Source: Kribbella rubisoli
GTDB taxonomy: Bacteria; Actinomycetota; Actinomycetes; Propionibacteriales; Kribbellaceae
DNA: 64,000 nucleotides
NCBI RefSeq assembly: GCF_004217145.1
Contig: NZ_SHKR01000012.1
Span: 992,001 to 1,056,000, forward strand
Direction of reading: 5' to 3'
How positions within the stretch are numbered: the first letter of the stretch is position 1; every line of letters begins with the position of its first letter. This document shows, one piece after another, positions 53,063 to 60,775 of the stretch. Below the pieces are notes generated by a model. That model saw only the letters and a program-made list of their open reading frames with translations. It made no database searches and was not told where the DNA came from. A program made the translations under genes and the position numbers.

Positions 53063-53257
53063 GTGACAGGTGGAATTGAGGCGATTCTCCTGATGCTGCT
53101 TGGGGTGGCGGTGGTGATCATCACCGTCCGACTCGCTGTGCGCGCCCACCGGATCAAGCAGGCGGCCTTGCCCAAGCCGGCGACTGACTCCGGTTCGGCG
53201 GGCACTGCCGGCGACGCGCCGGAGCCTGAGCCCGCCATGAGCGCGGGTCGTCGCTGA
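53063..53257 (+). CDS. Small single-pass membrane protein (64 aa)
   Basis: One N-terminal membrane helix (GGIEAILLMLLGVAVVIITV), then a basic patch and a Pro/Gly/Ala-rich tail. GTG 53063 is preceded by GAAGAGGAG; the in-frame ATG 53024 abuts the operator. It precedes a universal stress gene and is probably co-repressed by the TetR protein. Confidence 0.65.
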   Translation: MTGGIEAILLMLLGVAVVIITVRLAVRAHRIKQAALPKPATDSGSAGTAGDAPEPEPAMSAGRR

Positions 53258-53320
53258 CGACCTACGCCGTATCCCAGGACGCGCTCGATGCGCGCGTACA
53301 TCACCAGAGGAGAGACAGAG

Positions 53321-53788
53321 ATGGAGAAGATCGTCGTCGGTGTCGACGGCAGCGAGTCTGCACAGCAAGCCCTGGAATGGGCGGCAGCTGAGGCCAAACT
53401 GCGTGGCGCCGACCTGCTCGTCGTACACACCTGGCAGCAACCAGCTGCTGTCCTGATGTCCCCGTATGCGCCGGTGCTGGCCGATACCGCCGCGTTGGAG
53501 GAGGCAGCATGGCGGACGCTGACCGACAGTGTGGCCGCGGCAAACGTCACTGAAATCGTGGGTCAGGTTCAACAAGTCGTTGTGCAAGGCTCCGCCGCAC
53601 CAGCTCTGATCGAAGCGGCACAGGAGAGCTCGCTCCTCGTGGTCGGTTCGCGCGGACGAGGCGGCTTCGCCGGGCTGCTGCTCGGGTCGGTCAGTCAGCA
53701 GATCGCTCACGAGGCCACCGTTCCCATCGTGATCATTCCGCCGGTCGCCAGAGCGACGGACGGAAACCGCAGCCAGGCGGAGGGCTGA
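53321..53788 (+). CDS. Universal stress protein (single domain)
   Basis: A 155-residue Usp: VVGVDGSESAQQAL at the start and the ATP-binding loop VVGSRGRGGFAGLLLGSVSQ near 108-127. It is much like the second half of the two-domain protein at 46897. Located 63 bases after the small membrane gene; AGAGGAGAGAC precedes the ATG. Confidence 0.92.
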   Translation: MEKIVVGVDGSESAQQALEWAAAEAKLRGADLLVVHTWQQPAAVLMSPYAPVLADTAALEEAAWRTLTDSVAAANVTEIVGQVQQVVVQGSAAPALIEAAQESSLLVVGSRGRGGFAGLLLGSVSQQIAHEATVPIVIIPPVARATDGNRSQAEG

Positions 53789-53821
53789 TCGATGGCTTCC
53801 GTGATCGAGGTTGGAGGTGCT

Positions 53822-54326
53822 GTGGCGGCCGGTCAGAGGGCTGTCCGGGACAGACAGATGTTGTCCGCAGACGAACTTGCCCCGACTCAAACTGAGGCTG
53901 CGCGAGCACCGCATCTTCCGCCGGAACCAATTGCGTGAGCTCTCCGCATGGCCCAGGCAGGCACAAACGGAGTGCACAAGTGCGCGGATCGAGGTTCAGG
54001 CCCAGCTCACCGCTGCTGCGATGAAGGTACTGACTGACATCGACGCCGCCTTGAATCGGATCGAAACCGGCGTGTACGGCCATTGCGAGATCTGCGAAGC
54101 GCCGATCGGTCTGCAACGTCTTCGAATCATGCCGCATCTTCGCTACTGCGCCCAGTGCCACCATGCCGAGGAGGTCGCAGTCCGAGAGGTTGTCCTCGTC
54201 TCTGGTGAGCCGCTGTCGGCGGTGGGTGCCATCATGGGCGACCAGGAGTTGTCTGGGGAGGGGTCGCGTGGAAGAGCCACAGAAATGGACCTGGGTAGCG
54301 CCACCGAACTGGCCGCCGGCGCCTGA
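53822..54326 (+). pseudogene. DksA/TraR-type zinc-finger protein 4, frameshifted
   Basis: GTG 53822 behind GGAGG starts a frame reading RQMLSADELA; after the CCCC run at 53880-53883 the homologous sequence continues in another frame as RLKLRLREHRIFRRNQLREL. The C4 finger CEICEAPIGLQRLRIMPHLR then YCAQC is intact. Removing one C would restore a protein of about 165 residues. Either a real frameshift or a run-length sequencing error. Confidence 0.7.
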
Positions 54327-55122
54327 CGGTTGGGCTCCGGGAGAGACTTGGCAACCGGATCCCACCTGGGGTCCGCCGCCCGTCGGCTGGCAATTCTGGC
54401 AGCTTCGGCTGCAGGTTGCGATGCAGGCTCGAGTCGTCGTCGACACGTGGGAAGAGGCAGAACGTCTGGCAGCCTGGCATATGAAGAGCCTCGGCTTCGC
54501 CGACGCGGCTGTCACCGGAGCAGGCAACGACGGTGGTATCGACGTTCGTTCCGCTCAGGCAGTTGCCCAGGTCAAGTACTACGCGCAGGCACCGGTGGGA
54601 GCGCCGGCGGTTCAGCAGTTGCGCGGTGCAGCTTACGACCGGCAGTGGGCGATCTTCTACTCCCTCAGCCCTTATACAGCGGCCGCTAGTGACTTCGCGG
54701 ACTCTGCCGGAGTTGCCCTGTTCTCGTACGATCTGGCCGGAAACGTTGCTGCGGTCAACGGCCCGGCGAAGTCGCTGGCGGCTACGGCCGGGGTGGATGA
54801 GGCTGCAAGGCCGGAGATCTTTGAACTCCATCGATCCGTCCAGGGTTCGGTGCAGAGCATGGTCGACCGCGAACCGGCCGTCATGCGTCGGATCCTCGAA
54901 TTCGCGGCGCGAGCTCGGCAGGAAGGCGGACACTGGGCGGTCGTCGCACAGCAGGTGATCGATATCCTTTCCGAAAACTCAAAGAGTCTGCAGTACCTCC
55001 TTGCCTCGTCGAACGGCTCGGTCGACTCGGCATTGCTGGAGAGTCTCGAGGCCATCATCCTGTCGAATCGGAGAGCCGCAAGCATGCTGTCAATCGATGT
55101 CGACCGGATCAGCCGGGCTTGA
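54268..55122 (+). CDS. Mrr-type restriction endonuclease-like protein with Trp/Pro-rich N-terminus
   Basis: A 284-residue protein. Residues 1-45 are rich in Trp and Pro (WVAPPNWPPAPDGWAPGETW), similar to the short motifs that precede membrane or envelope domains in actinobacteria. The Mrr-like nuclease core follows: GNDGGIDVRS and VAQVKYY give the D-(x)n-QxK active site, then LRGAAYDRQWAIFYS. A helical C-terminal region has no assigned role. GTG 54268 has GGGGAGGGG just upstream. No methylase is nearby, so a type IV-like or repair role is possible. Confidence 0.78.
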   Translation: MEEPQKWTWVAPPNWPPAPDGWAPGETWQPDPTWGPPPVGWQFWQLRLQVAMQARVVVDTWEEAERLAAWHMKSLGFADAAVTGAGNDGGIDVRSAQAVAQVKYYAQAPVGAPAVQQLRGAAYDRQWAIFYSLSPYTAAASDFADSAGVALFSYDLAGNVAAVNGPAKSLAATAGVDEAARPEIFELHRSVQGSVQSMVDREPAVMRRILEFAARARQEGGHWAVVAQQVIDILSENSKSLQYLLASSNGSVDSALLESLEAIILSNRRAASMLSIDVDRISRA

Positions 55123-55288
55123 ACCGTCTCGCCCTGAACGCTTGTCCTGGGGGCCTACACGGCCGGGGGTGAGTCCGGCGACGCTCGGGTGGCTGGTAAA
55201 CAACCGCGAGGGTTTCTGTGGTCGACGCCTGGTTCTCGTGACTGGAGGCAGCCATCGACGATCTCGCGCGCCGCTCACTCTCGAAGAC

Positions 55289-55492
55289 TCACCAGTTCGC
55301 CGGAGGATCACTGGCTGGGAAGGAGTCGAGTCCCCAAATTTCGACGATGTCCGAGGCCGCGGGGTCCCGCGGCTCCGGCGCCGGGCTTTCCGAGGGCCTT
55401 GGGGCGCCGGTGTCGAGGTCTGCGGGTACCTGCGGTGGTGGCGAACTGCTCATCTCGTCTGCATACTGACATGCCGAACACACGTCGGCCAT
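55289..55492 (-). CDS. Small protein with CxxC and the SFPASDPP tail
   Basis: A 67-residue protein: MADVCSACQYADEMSSS with a CxxC, a Pro-rich middle, and the tail DIVEIWGLDSFPASDPPANW. The tail is almost identical to the end of the DksA-type protein at 37391. The N-terminus could be the second half of a lost zinc finger. No good ribosome site is seen before ATG 55492, so the start is uncertain. Confidence 0.6.
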   Translation of the reverse strand: MADVCSACQYADEMSSSPPPQVPADLDTGAPRPSESPAPEPRDPAASDIVEIWGLDSFPASDPPANW

Positions 55493-55629
55493 AGCCAACG
55501 AGTGGTCGTGGCCGGCACTGACCTGGGTAGCGCAGTTGCCGCCCTGACACGCCGGTCGCTCGACGCTCTGCTGTGTGGTGCGGACGTATGGCCACGCGGC
55601 GTAATGTCGGGCTGGACTCGAATCGGGAG

Positions 55630-56493
55630 ATGACCGTGGACAAGACCCGCATGCCCGTTGCGTTCCTCGGCCACGGCAACCCGATGAACGCGCTCCAGAC
55701 GAACCGCTATACCGAGGCCTGGCGGATCTTCGGCGCATCGGTGCCGCGGCCCCGCGCGATCCTGGTCATCTCCGCGCACTGGTACACCAATGCGACGGCA
55801 GTGACCGCGATGCCCCGGCCCCGGACCATCCACGACTTCTACGGATTCCCGCAGGAGTTGTTCGATGTGCAGTACCCGGCGCCTGGGGCGCCAGAGGTCG
55901 CGGAACTCGTGGCGGACGTCTGCAAGCCCCGCTGGGTCGGACAGGACATCGACAGCTGGGGAATCGACCACGGCACATGGTCGGTACTGCTCCACGCCTT
56001 CCCGGACGCCTCGATCCCGGTCGTCCAGCTGTCTCTCAACGCGTTCAAGGACTTCGACCATCACCTCGAACTCGGCCGTAAGCTGAGCCCGCTGCGTGAC
56101 GAGGGCGTTCTCATCGTCGGCAGTGGCAACATCGTCCACAATCTGCGCGCCGTCGATTATCGCAAGCCGGACTCGGGATACGACTGGGCGTTGCGTTTCG
56201 ACGAAGCCGCGCGCGAGCTGCTCGAGGGCTCCCCCTCGGAGGTCGCGGCTCTGGATGCTCATCCTGACTTCGCCCAGGCGGTTCCGACGCCAGACCACTT
56301 CCTGCCTCTGCTCTACGCGGCCGGGCTCGCCGACGATGAGCCGTTCGATCTCCTTGTCGACGGACATGCCGCCGGCTCGATCTCGATGGCCGCCTACACT
56401 CTCGGGCTCGATTGTGACACGACCGTCGGCTCAGCAGCGGGGCCTGCTGCCGCACTGCCAGACGACGTTCCGACGATCGAGAGCAACCTCTGA
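55630..56493 (+). CDS. LigB-type extradiol dioxygenase (DODA/YgiD-like)
   Basis: A 287-residue class III dioxygenase. Likely iron ligands are His in FLGHGNPMNAL and SAHWYTNAT, with the DHGTWSVLLHAFP block typical of 4,5-DOPA dioxygenase/YgiD relatives. The true substrate is unknown. ATG 55630 is chosen; an internal ATG at 55651 is possible. Confidence 0.88.
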   Translation: MTVDKTRMPVAFLGHGNPMNALQTNRYTEAWRIFGASVPRPRAILVISAHWYTNATAVTAMPRPRTIHDFYGFPQELFDVQYPAPGAPEVAELVADVCKPRWVGQDIDSWGIDHGTWSVLLHAFPDASIPVVQLSLNAFKDFDHHLELGRKLSPLRDEGVLIVGSGNIVHNLRAVDYRKPDSGYDWALRFDEAARELLEGSPSEVAALDAHPDFAQAVPTPDHFLPLLYAAGLADDEPFDLLVDGHAAGSISMAAYTLGLDCDTTVGSAAGPAAALPDDVPTIESNL

Positions 56494-56613
56494 ATCATGG
56501 TGTGATCCGAGCCGTGGCCGGCCTGCACGACGAGGTTCTCGCCAATTATGCTACAGCCCACGTATCGAAAGGCTTGGATGACCATCGGGCAGTGGACGGG
56601 TCGCCGAAGATCG

Positions 56614-56913
56614 TGAAGCACGTGCATTTCGCCCGCCGGCATCACAAGCAACACCGGCAAGCAGCAGACCAAATCGGCAGCTGTCGAGCAGATTATTCAG
56701 GGAATCCGCGAGGCCAGTGCTGATAGCGACGGCTCAGATCTGTTCGCAGGCGTCAAGTTGGCCCCCGACTGCGGCGACTGCGGCGACTGCGTCATCATCG
56801 ACTCTGGCCTGCCTGACGCAGGCGTGATCGATATGACTCGGCCGGGCTACAAGACGGTCGATGGACTCCTCGCAACCCGTCATGTTGCCGAGTTGCGTGT
56901 GCTCAGAGATTGA
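56614..56913 (+). pseudogene. Open frame without a start codon (CGDCGDC protein)
   Basis: From just after a stop at about 56614 the frame reads SAAVEQIIQGIREASADSDG, then LAPDCGDCGDCVIIDSGLPD and ATRHVAELRVLRD to a TGA at 56913. Composition is protein-like with a repeated CGD unit, but no start codon or ribosome site lies before it. Probably a truncated gene; family unknown. Confidence 0.35.
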
Positions 56914-57006
56914 GCAAAGTCGCCGTCAGCCGCCGTACGACAGGGGCTCGTACAGCTCGGCCGTAGGTAGACGCGACCGGCAGTGTGTCGCGGGCTGGAT
57001 TGACCA

Positions 57007-57623
57007 TCAGGCGAGCACCGCTTCGACGGCCGGCCGGATGACGGACAGCGCGTGCAGTTCGCGTGCGATGCCTTGCAGATTCCCGGCCCCGTCGGGCCCA
57101 CTGGTTCGCAGGTATCGGCCGAGCGCCGCCAGGGCCAGTGTCTGACCGATGCGGTTGCGGTGGCGCATGGCATCGACCACGCTGCGGGCTGCGTCGTAGA
57201 CCGGTACGAACTCGCCTGGTGCCGCCTCGTACTGCTCGATGTTGAGATCGAAGGTCTTGGCCGCGTACTGCGCGACGACGATGGGCGGGTAGGAGATCGC
57301 CGGACGGCGAGTTCCGCGCGGTACGGCGATGTGTACAGCAGCCCCGGTATGTCGTCGATCAGATCGTGAAGCGCGAGGACGGACTCGCCGCACACGACTG
57401 TGTGGGAAGCTCGGGTGTGTACCGCCAGCAGGTCAAGGTGTGCAGTCTCGGGGGCGTCTGACCGCCGGTAGACACCGCGTGAGAGTTCAAGCGCAGCGCC
57501 TTCGCTAACCAACGTCGCCAGATCCCGTGACGGGACGCCAGCCCGGAGCGCCTGCGCTGTGGTGAAAGTGGGCGGCAGCATCGCCAGCCGTTGGCGTGCA
57601 CGAGGCTGATCCACGGGTGCCAT
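57007..57623 (-). pseudogene. AbiEi-type antitoxin/HTH protein, frameshifted
   Basis: ATG 57623 (after GAGGTGATGC) starts a protein with the AbiEi N-terminal winged-helix pattern: FTTAQALRAGVPSRDLATLV, LELSRGVYRR. At the CCCC run 57342-57345 (GGGG in the coding strand) the reading must shift to continue VHIAVPRGTRRPAISYPPIV and ARSVVDAMRHRNRIGQTLAL to the stop at 57007. Adding one G gives IPGAAVHIAVPRGT, the expected sequence. No AbiEii-type toxin gene is next to it. Confidence 0.7.
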
Positions 57624-58217
57624 GCATCACCTCATACCCCGTGATGGTTTGAGGGTGCGATTTGATACACACTGCCTCGAGCCCTCGCTTCGAGATCGGC
57701 CGAGGCCCGCGTGGTCAATCACGTCTTCAGGGCGACTCCGACCCCGGTGAGGGTGAGAGCGCCTCCGGAGCAGATCGCTTTGGGCGCTGCTGACAGTGGC
57801 CCAAGCTGCGAAATGCCTGTTCAGACTGCGATCGGCTTGACGCCGCTCGCGAATGAACAGTTGTTGTCAGCGAACGAACGGCCTCGCGCCCATGCTGCGA
57901 GGCAGATGTGAGGACCGATGCCACCAAACACGCCAGCGGACCTGCATACGCCGGCACCGCCCCGGAATGGTGAACTCAGTTTCGACGACGTGAGGTGCGA
58001 CGGGCGGGCTGACGACTACTGAACTGACGGGTTCCACAGATTGTCTGTCGCGCGTAACGTGGCGTCCGTCGGGGTGGGCGAGAAAGCCAAAACCTCTTGC
58101 TGGCAAAGGGTTTCGTGCTGACGGCGATCGGCTCTGGACCCAAGGCCTTGGGCATTCTGTGCTTGCCCAGGTCCTATCGAGTTATGCCTGGATGACATGC
58201 ATCGAGGGGGCATCACC
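57624..58217. other. Intergenic region with a possible transporter tail
   Basis: About 590 bases. On the minus strand near 57720-57815 the reading ends GGALTLTGVGVALKT and stop, like the last helix of an EamA-type transporter, but it is too short to call. The end holds GAGGGGG, the ribosome site of the hydrolase at 58218. Confidence 0.35.
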
Positions 58218-59042
58218 GTGGGAACAATCACGACCAGCGACGGCACCGAGATCTTCTACAAGGACTGGGGCGAGGGACAACCGATCGTCTTCAGTCACGG
58301 GTGGCCGCTGTCAGCTGACGACTGGGACAACCAGCTGCTGTTCTTCCTGTCGAAGGGGTACCGCGTCATCGCGCACGACCGCCGCGGACACGGGCGGTCC
58401 ACGCAGACCGGTGACGGACACGACATGGACCACTACGCCGACGACCTCAAAGCCGTTGTCGACCACCTCGACCTGCACGACGCCATTCACGTCGGTCACT
58501 CGACCGGTGGCGGCGAGGTCGCGCACTACCTGGGCCGGCACGGCGAGGACCGGGCCGCCAAGGCCGCTCTCATCAGCGCCGTACCGCCGCTGATGCTGAA
58601 GACCGATGCCAACCCGGAGGGTCTGCCGAAGGAGGTCTTCGACGACCTGATGGCGCAGCTGGCCGCGAACCGCTCGCAGTTCTACCGCGCGCTCCCGGAG
58701 GGGCCGTTCTACGGCTTCAACCGGCCCGGTGTGGAGTCCTCCGAGGCGATCATCGCGAACTGGTGGCGCCAGGGCATGATGGGCGGCGCGAAGGCCCACT
58801 ACGACGGCATCGTCGCGTTCTCCCAGACCGACTTCACCGCGGATCTGCAGCAGATCACCATCCCGGTCCTGGTGATGCACAGCGAGGACGACCAGATCGT
58901 TCCGTACGTCGCGGCCGGGCCGAAGTCGGCCGAGTTGCTGAAGAACGGGGTCCTCAAGACCTACAAGGACTACCCGCACGGCATGCCGACCACTCAGGCC
59001 GACGTCATCAACGCCGACCTGCTGGAGTTCCTGCAGTCTTAG
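58218..59042 (+). CDS. Alpha/beta hydrolase, non-heme chloroperoxidase/arylesterase type
   Basis: A 274-residue hydrolase: FSHGWPLSADDWDNQ oxyanion region, HDRRGHGRSTQ, nucleophile elbow VGHSTGGGEVAHYL, acid in HSEDDQIVP and His in YPHGMPTT. These match the cofactor-free chloroperoxidase/esterase group. GTG 58218 is chosen for GAGGGGG upstream rather than ATG 58197. Confidence 0.92.
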   Translation: MGTITTSDGTEIFYKDWGEGQPIVFSHGWPLSADDWDNQLLFFLSKGYRVIAHDRRGHGRSTQTGDGHDMDHYADDLKAVVDHLDLHDAIHVGHSTGGGEVAHYLGRHGEDRAAKAALISAVPPLMLKTDANPEGLPKEVFDDLMAQLAANRSQFYRALPEGPFYGFNRPGVESSEAIIANWWRQGMMGGAKAHYDGIVAFSQTDFTADLQQITIPVLVMHSEDDQIVPYVAAGPKSAELLKNGVLKTYKDYPHGMPTTQADVINADLLEFLQS

Positions 59043-59091
59043 AAGTCCGACCCTGCACCTCAGGTCCGAGCCTCTCCGCCCCGCTGGACCG

Positions 59092-59280
59092 TTCGCTGGC
59101 CTACACCAGCTGTCTTGGCCGCTGCTGGACGAGCTCGATCGCCTCTCCGCGCCACAGCGAGAGTCGCTCGGCACGGCCCTCGGCTTGGAGGCAGGCCCTG
59201 CGCCGGACAGGTTCTTGGTGGGTCTGGCGGTGTTGGGCCTGCTGGCCGCCGCCACGGCTGAGCGTCACGTCCTCGCCGTC
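59092..59280 (+). pseudogene. Fragment of a LuxR (LAL)-type ATPase regulator
   Basis: The frame reads FAGLHQLSWPLLDELDRLSA and GPAPDRFLVGLAVLGLLAAA. It is clearly similar to residues ~65-125 of the large regulator at 60776 (YAGLHQLCSPLLDRLDRIPA, GPAPDRFLVGLALLSLMAAA). Only about 63 codons remain, with no start and no Walker motifs. Confidence 0.75.
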
Positions 59281-59329
59281 GGGGGGCGTGGCCGAGGTCG
59301 GTCGGCAGGTGCGTGGCTGTCGTCGGTCG

Positions 59330-59674
59330 CTAGCCCTGTTCCCGCTTCTGCTCGTTGATGCGGAGGGCTTCGGCGAGTTGGTCTTCCAAGATGATGATCC
59401 GGCAGGCGGCCTCGAGGGCGGTGCCTTGGTCGACGAGTTCTCGGGCGCGGGCGGCGATGCGGAGCTGGTAGCGGGAGTAGCGGCGGTGTCCGCCATCGGA
59501 GCGTTGTGGGTTGATCAGTTTCGCTTCGTCCAGGCTCCGCAGGAACCCTGGCGTCGTGCCGAGCATTTCCGCGGCCCGGCCCATCGTGTAAGCGGGGTAG
59601 TCGTCATCGTCGAAGTTGGCCGGTCCGGCCGGGGTTGAACTCATCGGGGTCTCCGTGTGCAGGTCTGGGGTCAT
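59330..59674 (-). CDS. MerR-like/BldC-like helix-turn-helix regulator
   Basis: A 114-residue protein with an acidic N-terminus and a MerR-type winged helix: YTMGRAAEMLGTTPGFLRSL, then INPQRSDGGHRRYSRYQL, and a C-terminal helix (EDQLAEALRINEQKREQ). ATG 59674 is preceded by GGAGG. A long untranslated leader with two perfect hairpins and a low-complexity repeat lies upstream. Confidence 0.85.
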   Translation of the reverse strand: MTPDLHTETPMSSTPAGPANFDDDDYPAYTMGRAAEMLGTTPGFLRSLDEAKLINPQRSDGGHRRYSRYQLRIAARARELVDQGTALEAACRIIILEDQLAEALRINEQKREQG

Positions 59675-59691
59675 CGAACCTCCATGCCGAT

Positions 59692-59763
59692 GGGCCCCGG
59701 TGCGGAAAGCACCGGGGCCCAGGGGTTGTTGGATTGTCACCATCTACCGGCCGTGAGGCCGGT
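59692..59763 (-). promoter_or_regulatory. Two-hairpin leader before the MerR-like gene
   Basis: GGGCCCCGGTGC/GCACCGGGGCCC (59692-59703 and 59709-59720, 5-base loop) is a perfect 12-bp stem ending 18 bases before the start codon. ACCGGCC/GGCCGGT (59746-59752 and 59757-59763, 4-base loop) is a second perfect stem. Neither has a T run, so a structured mRNA leader is as likely as a terminator or attenuator. Confidence 0.6.
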
Positions 59764-59924
59764 CTTGCATGTCCGCAGCGCGCCACGTGAAGGCTGCCAC
59801 TGCGGGGATCGCTGAATGCGTAACCGAAGACCACCTTCCCATCTGATGGAGCTACGGCACCCGCCCGGCGAAGTACTGGCACTGGCGGGCGATCCGACGG
59901 TGTAATCCCTTCCCTTCTCTCTCG

Positions 59925-60047
59925 AACAACAACTACCTACTGCTACCTCAGCTACGAACTGCAACTACGGAACTGCGCACTACCTACTGCGACTACGAAA
60001 CTGCGACTTCAACCGCTGACTGCAACTGCGCACTGCAACTGCTACTT
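59925..60047. repeat. Low-complexity AACTGC/CTAC repeat tract
   Basis: About 120 bases built of AACTGC, ACTGCGCACT and CTACC units; CTACCTACTGC occurs twice (59933-59943 and 59980-59990). No strand encodes protein through it. On the minus strand it reads GCAGTAGGTAG-type repeats and lies 250-370 bases before the MerR-like start. Confidence 0.6.
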
Positions 60048-60775
60048 CCATCCGTCAAGCCCGGAACCCTTTCCGACCACTGGCTCCAGTGACTCTGACC
60101 GGATCCTGGCGGGAGACCCGAGCCCTTTCACAGATCGGCCCGGCGGAGTCCGCCGTCGTACCTACTTCACTTCACAACCACACTCTTGGACAGAACGGTA
60201 GCTGTCCACGTCAGCTTCGCTGTTCTTCTCTGTCGACACGAAGAACACTACACAACCCGCATGACGATGTCTAATCCCGCCACCACAGATATCGGGCGTG
60301 TCCTGGATGAGCTTCGAATGACCTCGGGTACGGCGCAGGATCCGGCGACCCCCGACTGACGCAGCCGGCTGGTGAGCGCTTCGGAGGTCGTGCGACTGAT
60401 CTGCGAGGTCGTTCGCGAACACCTGGCGGTATCAGTACTCATCGGCCTACTGCGTGTACTACTGCAGCGTCATCGTCGGCACGGCCTGCTGGCTGCGAAT
60501 GTGCCGGCGAGCCGGGCCGCCTTCGTCCGCCACAGGGGACGGATCTCCGGTGAGACGGTGCCGGTGTGATGCAGACCGACCCAGTCCAGGCCGTGGCGGA
60601 TGTCGGTGACGCGGAGCTTGGAGACGGTGTCGAGGATCTTTCCTACGGGCGTTGTCGAGCGCCGTGCTTGGTGCCTCTCGCCGAGTGGTTAGGCGTCCTG
60701 TGTCCCGGGAGTGATTCGTGGTTTTCCTCCCGGGATCTGATTGCCCGCTGCGTTGTTCCCGGCAAGACTGAGGCC
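60048..60775. other. Intergenic region before the LuxR regulator
   Basis: About 730 bases with no supported gene. A minus-strand stretch near 60530-60660 reads VGKILDTVSKLRVTDIRHGL and looks protein-like but lacks a start or family. A plus-strand extension (ATG 60566) would add 70 weak residues to the LuxR protein. Confidence 0.4.

Noticed and set aside
59604..59882. 92-codon minus-strand frame across the hairpins
   Set aside because: It runs through both perfect hairpins and into the regulator's start, with no family and no ribosome site.
59925..60047. CRISPR array
   Set aside because: The repeats are short, irregular and without constant spacers.
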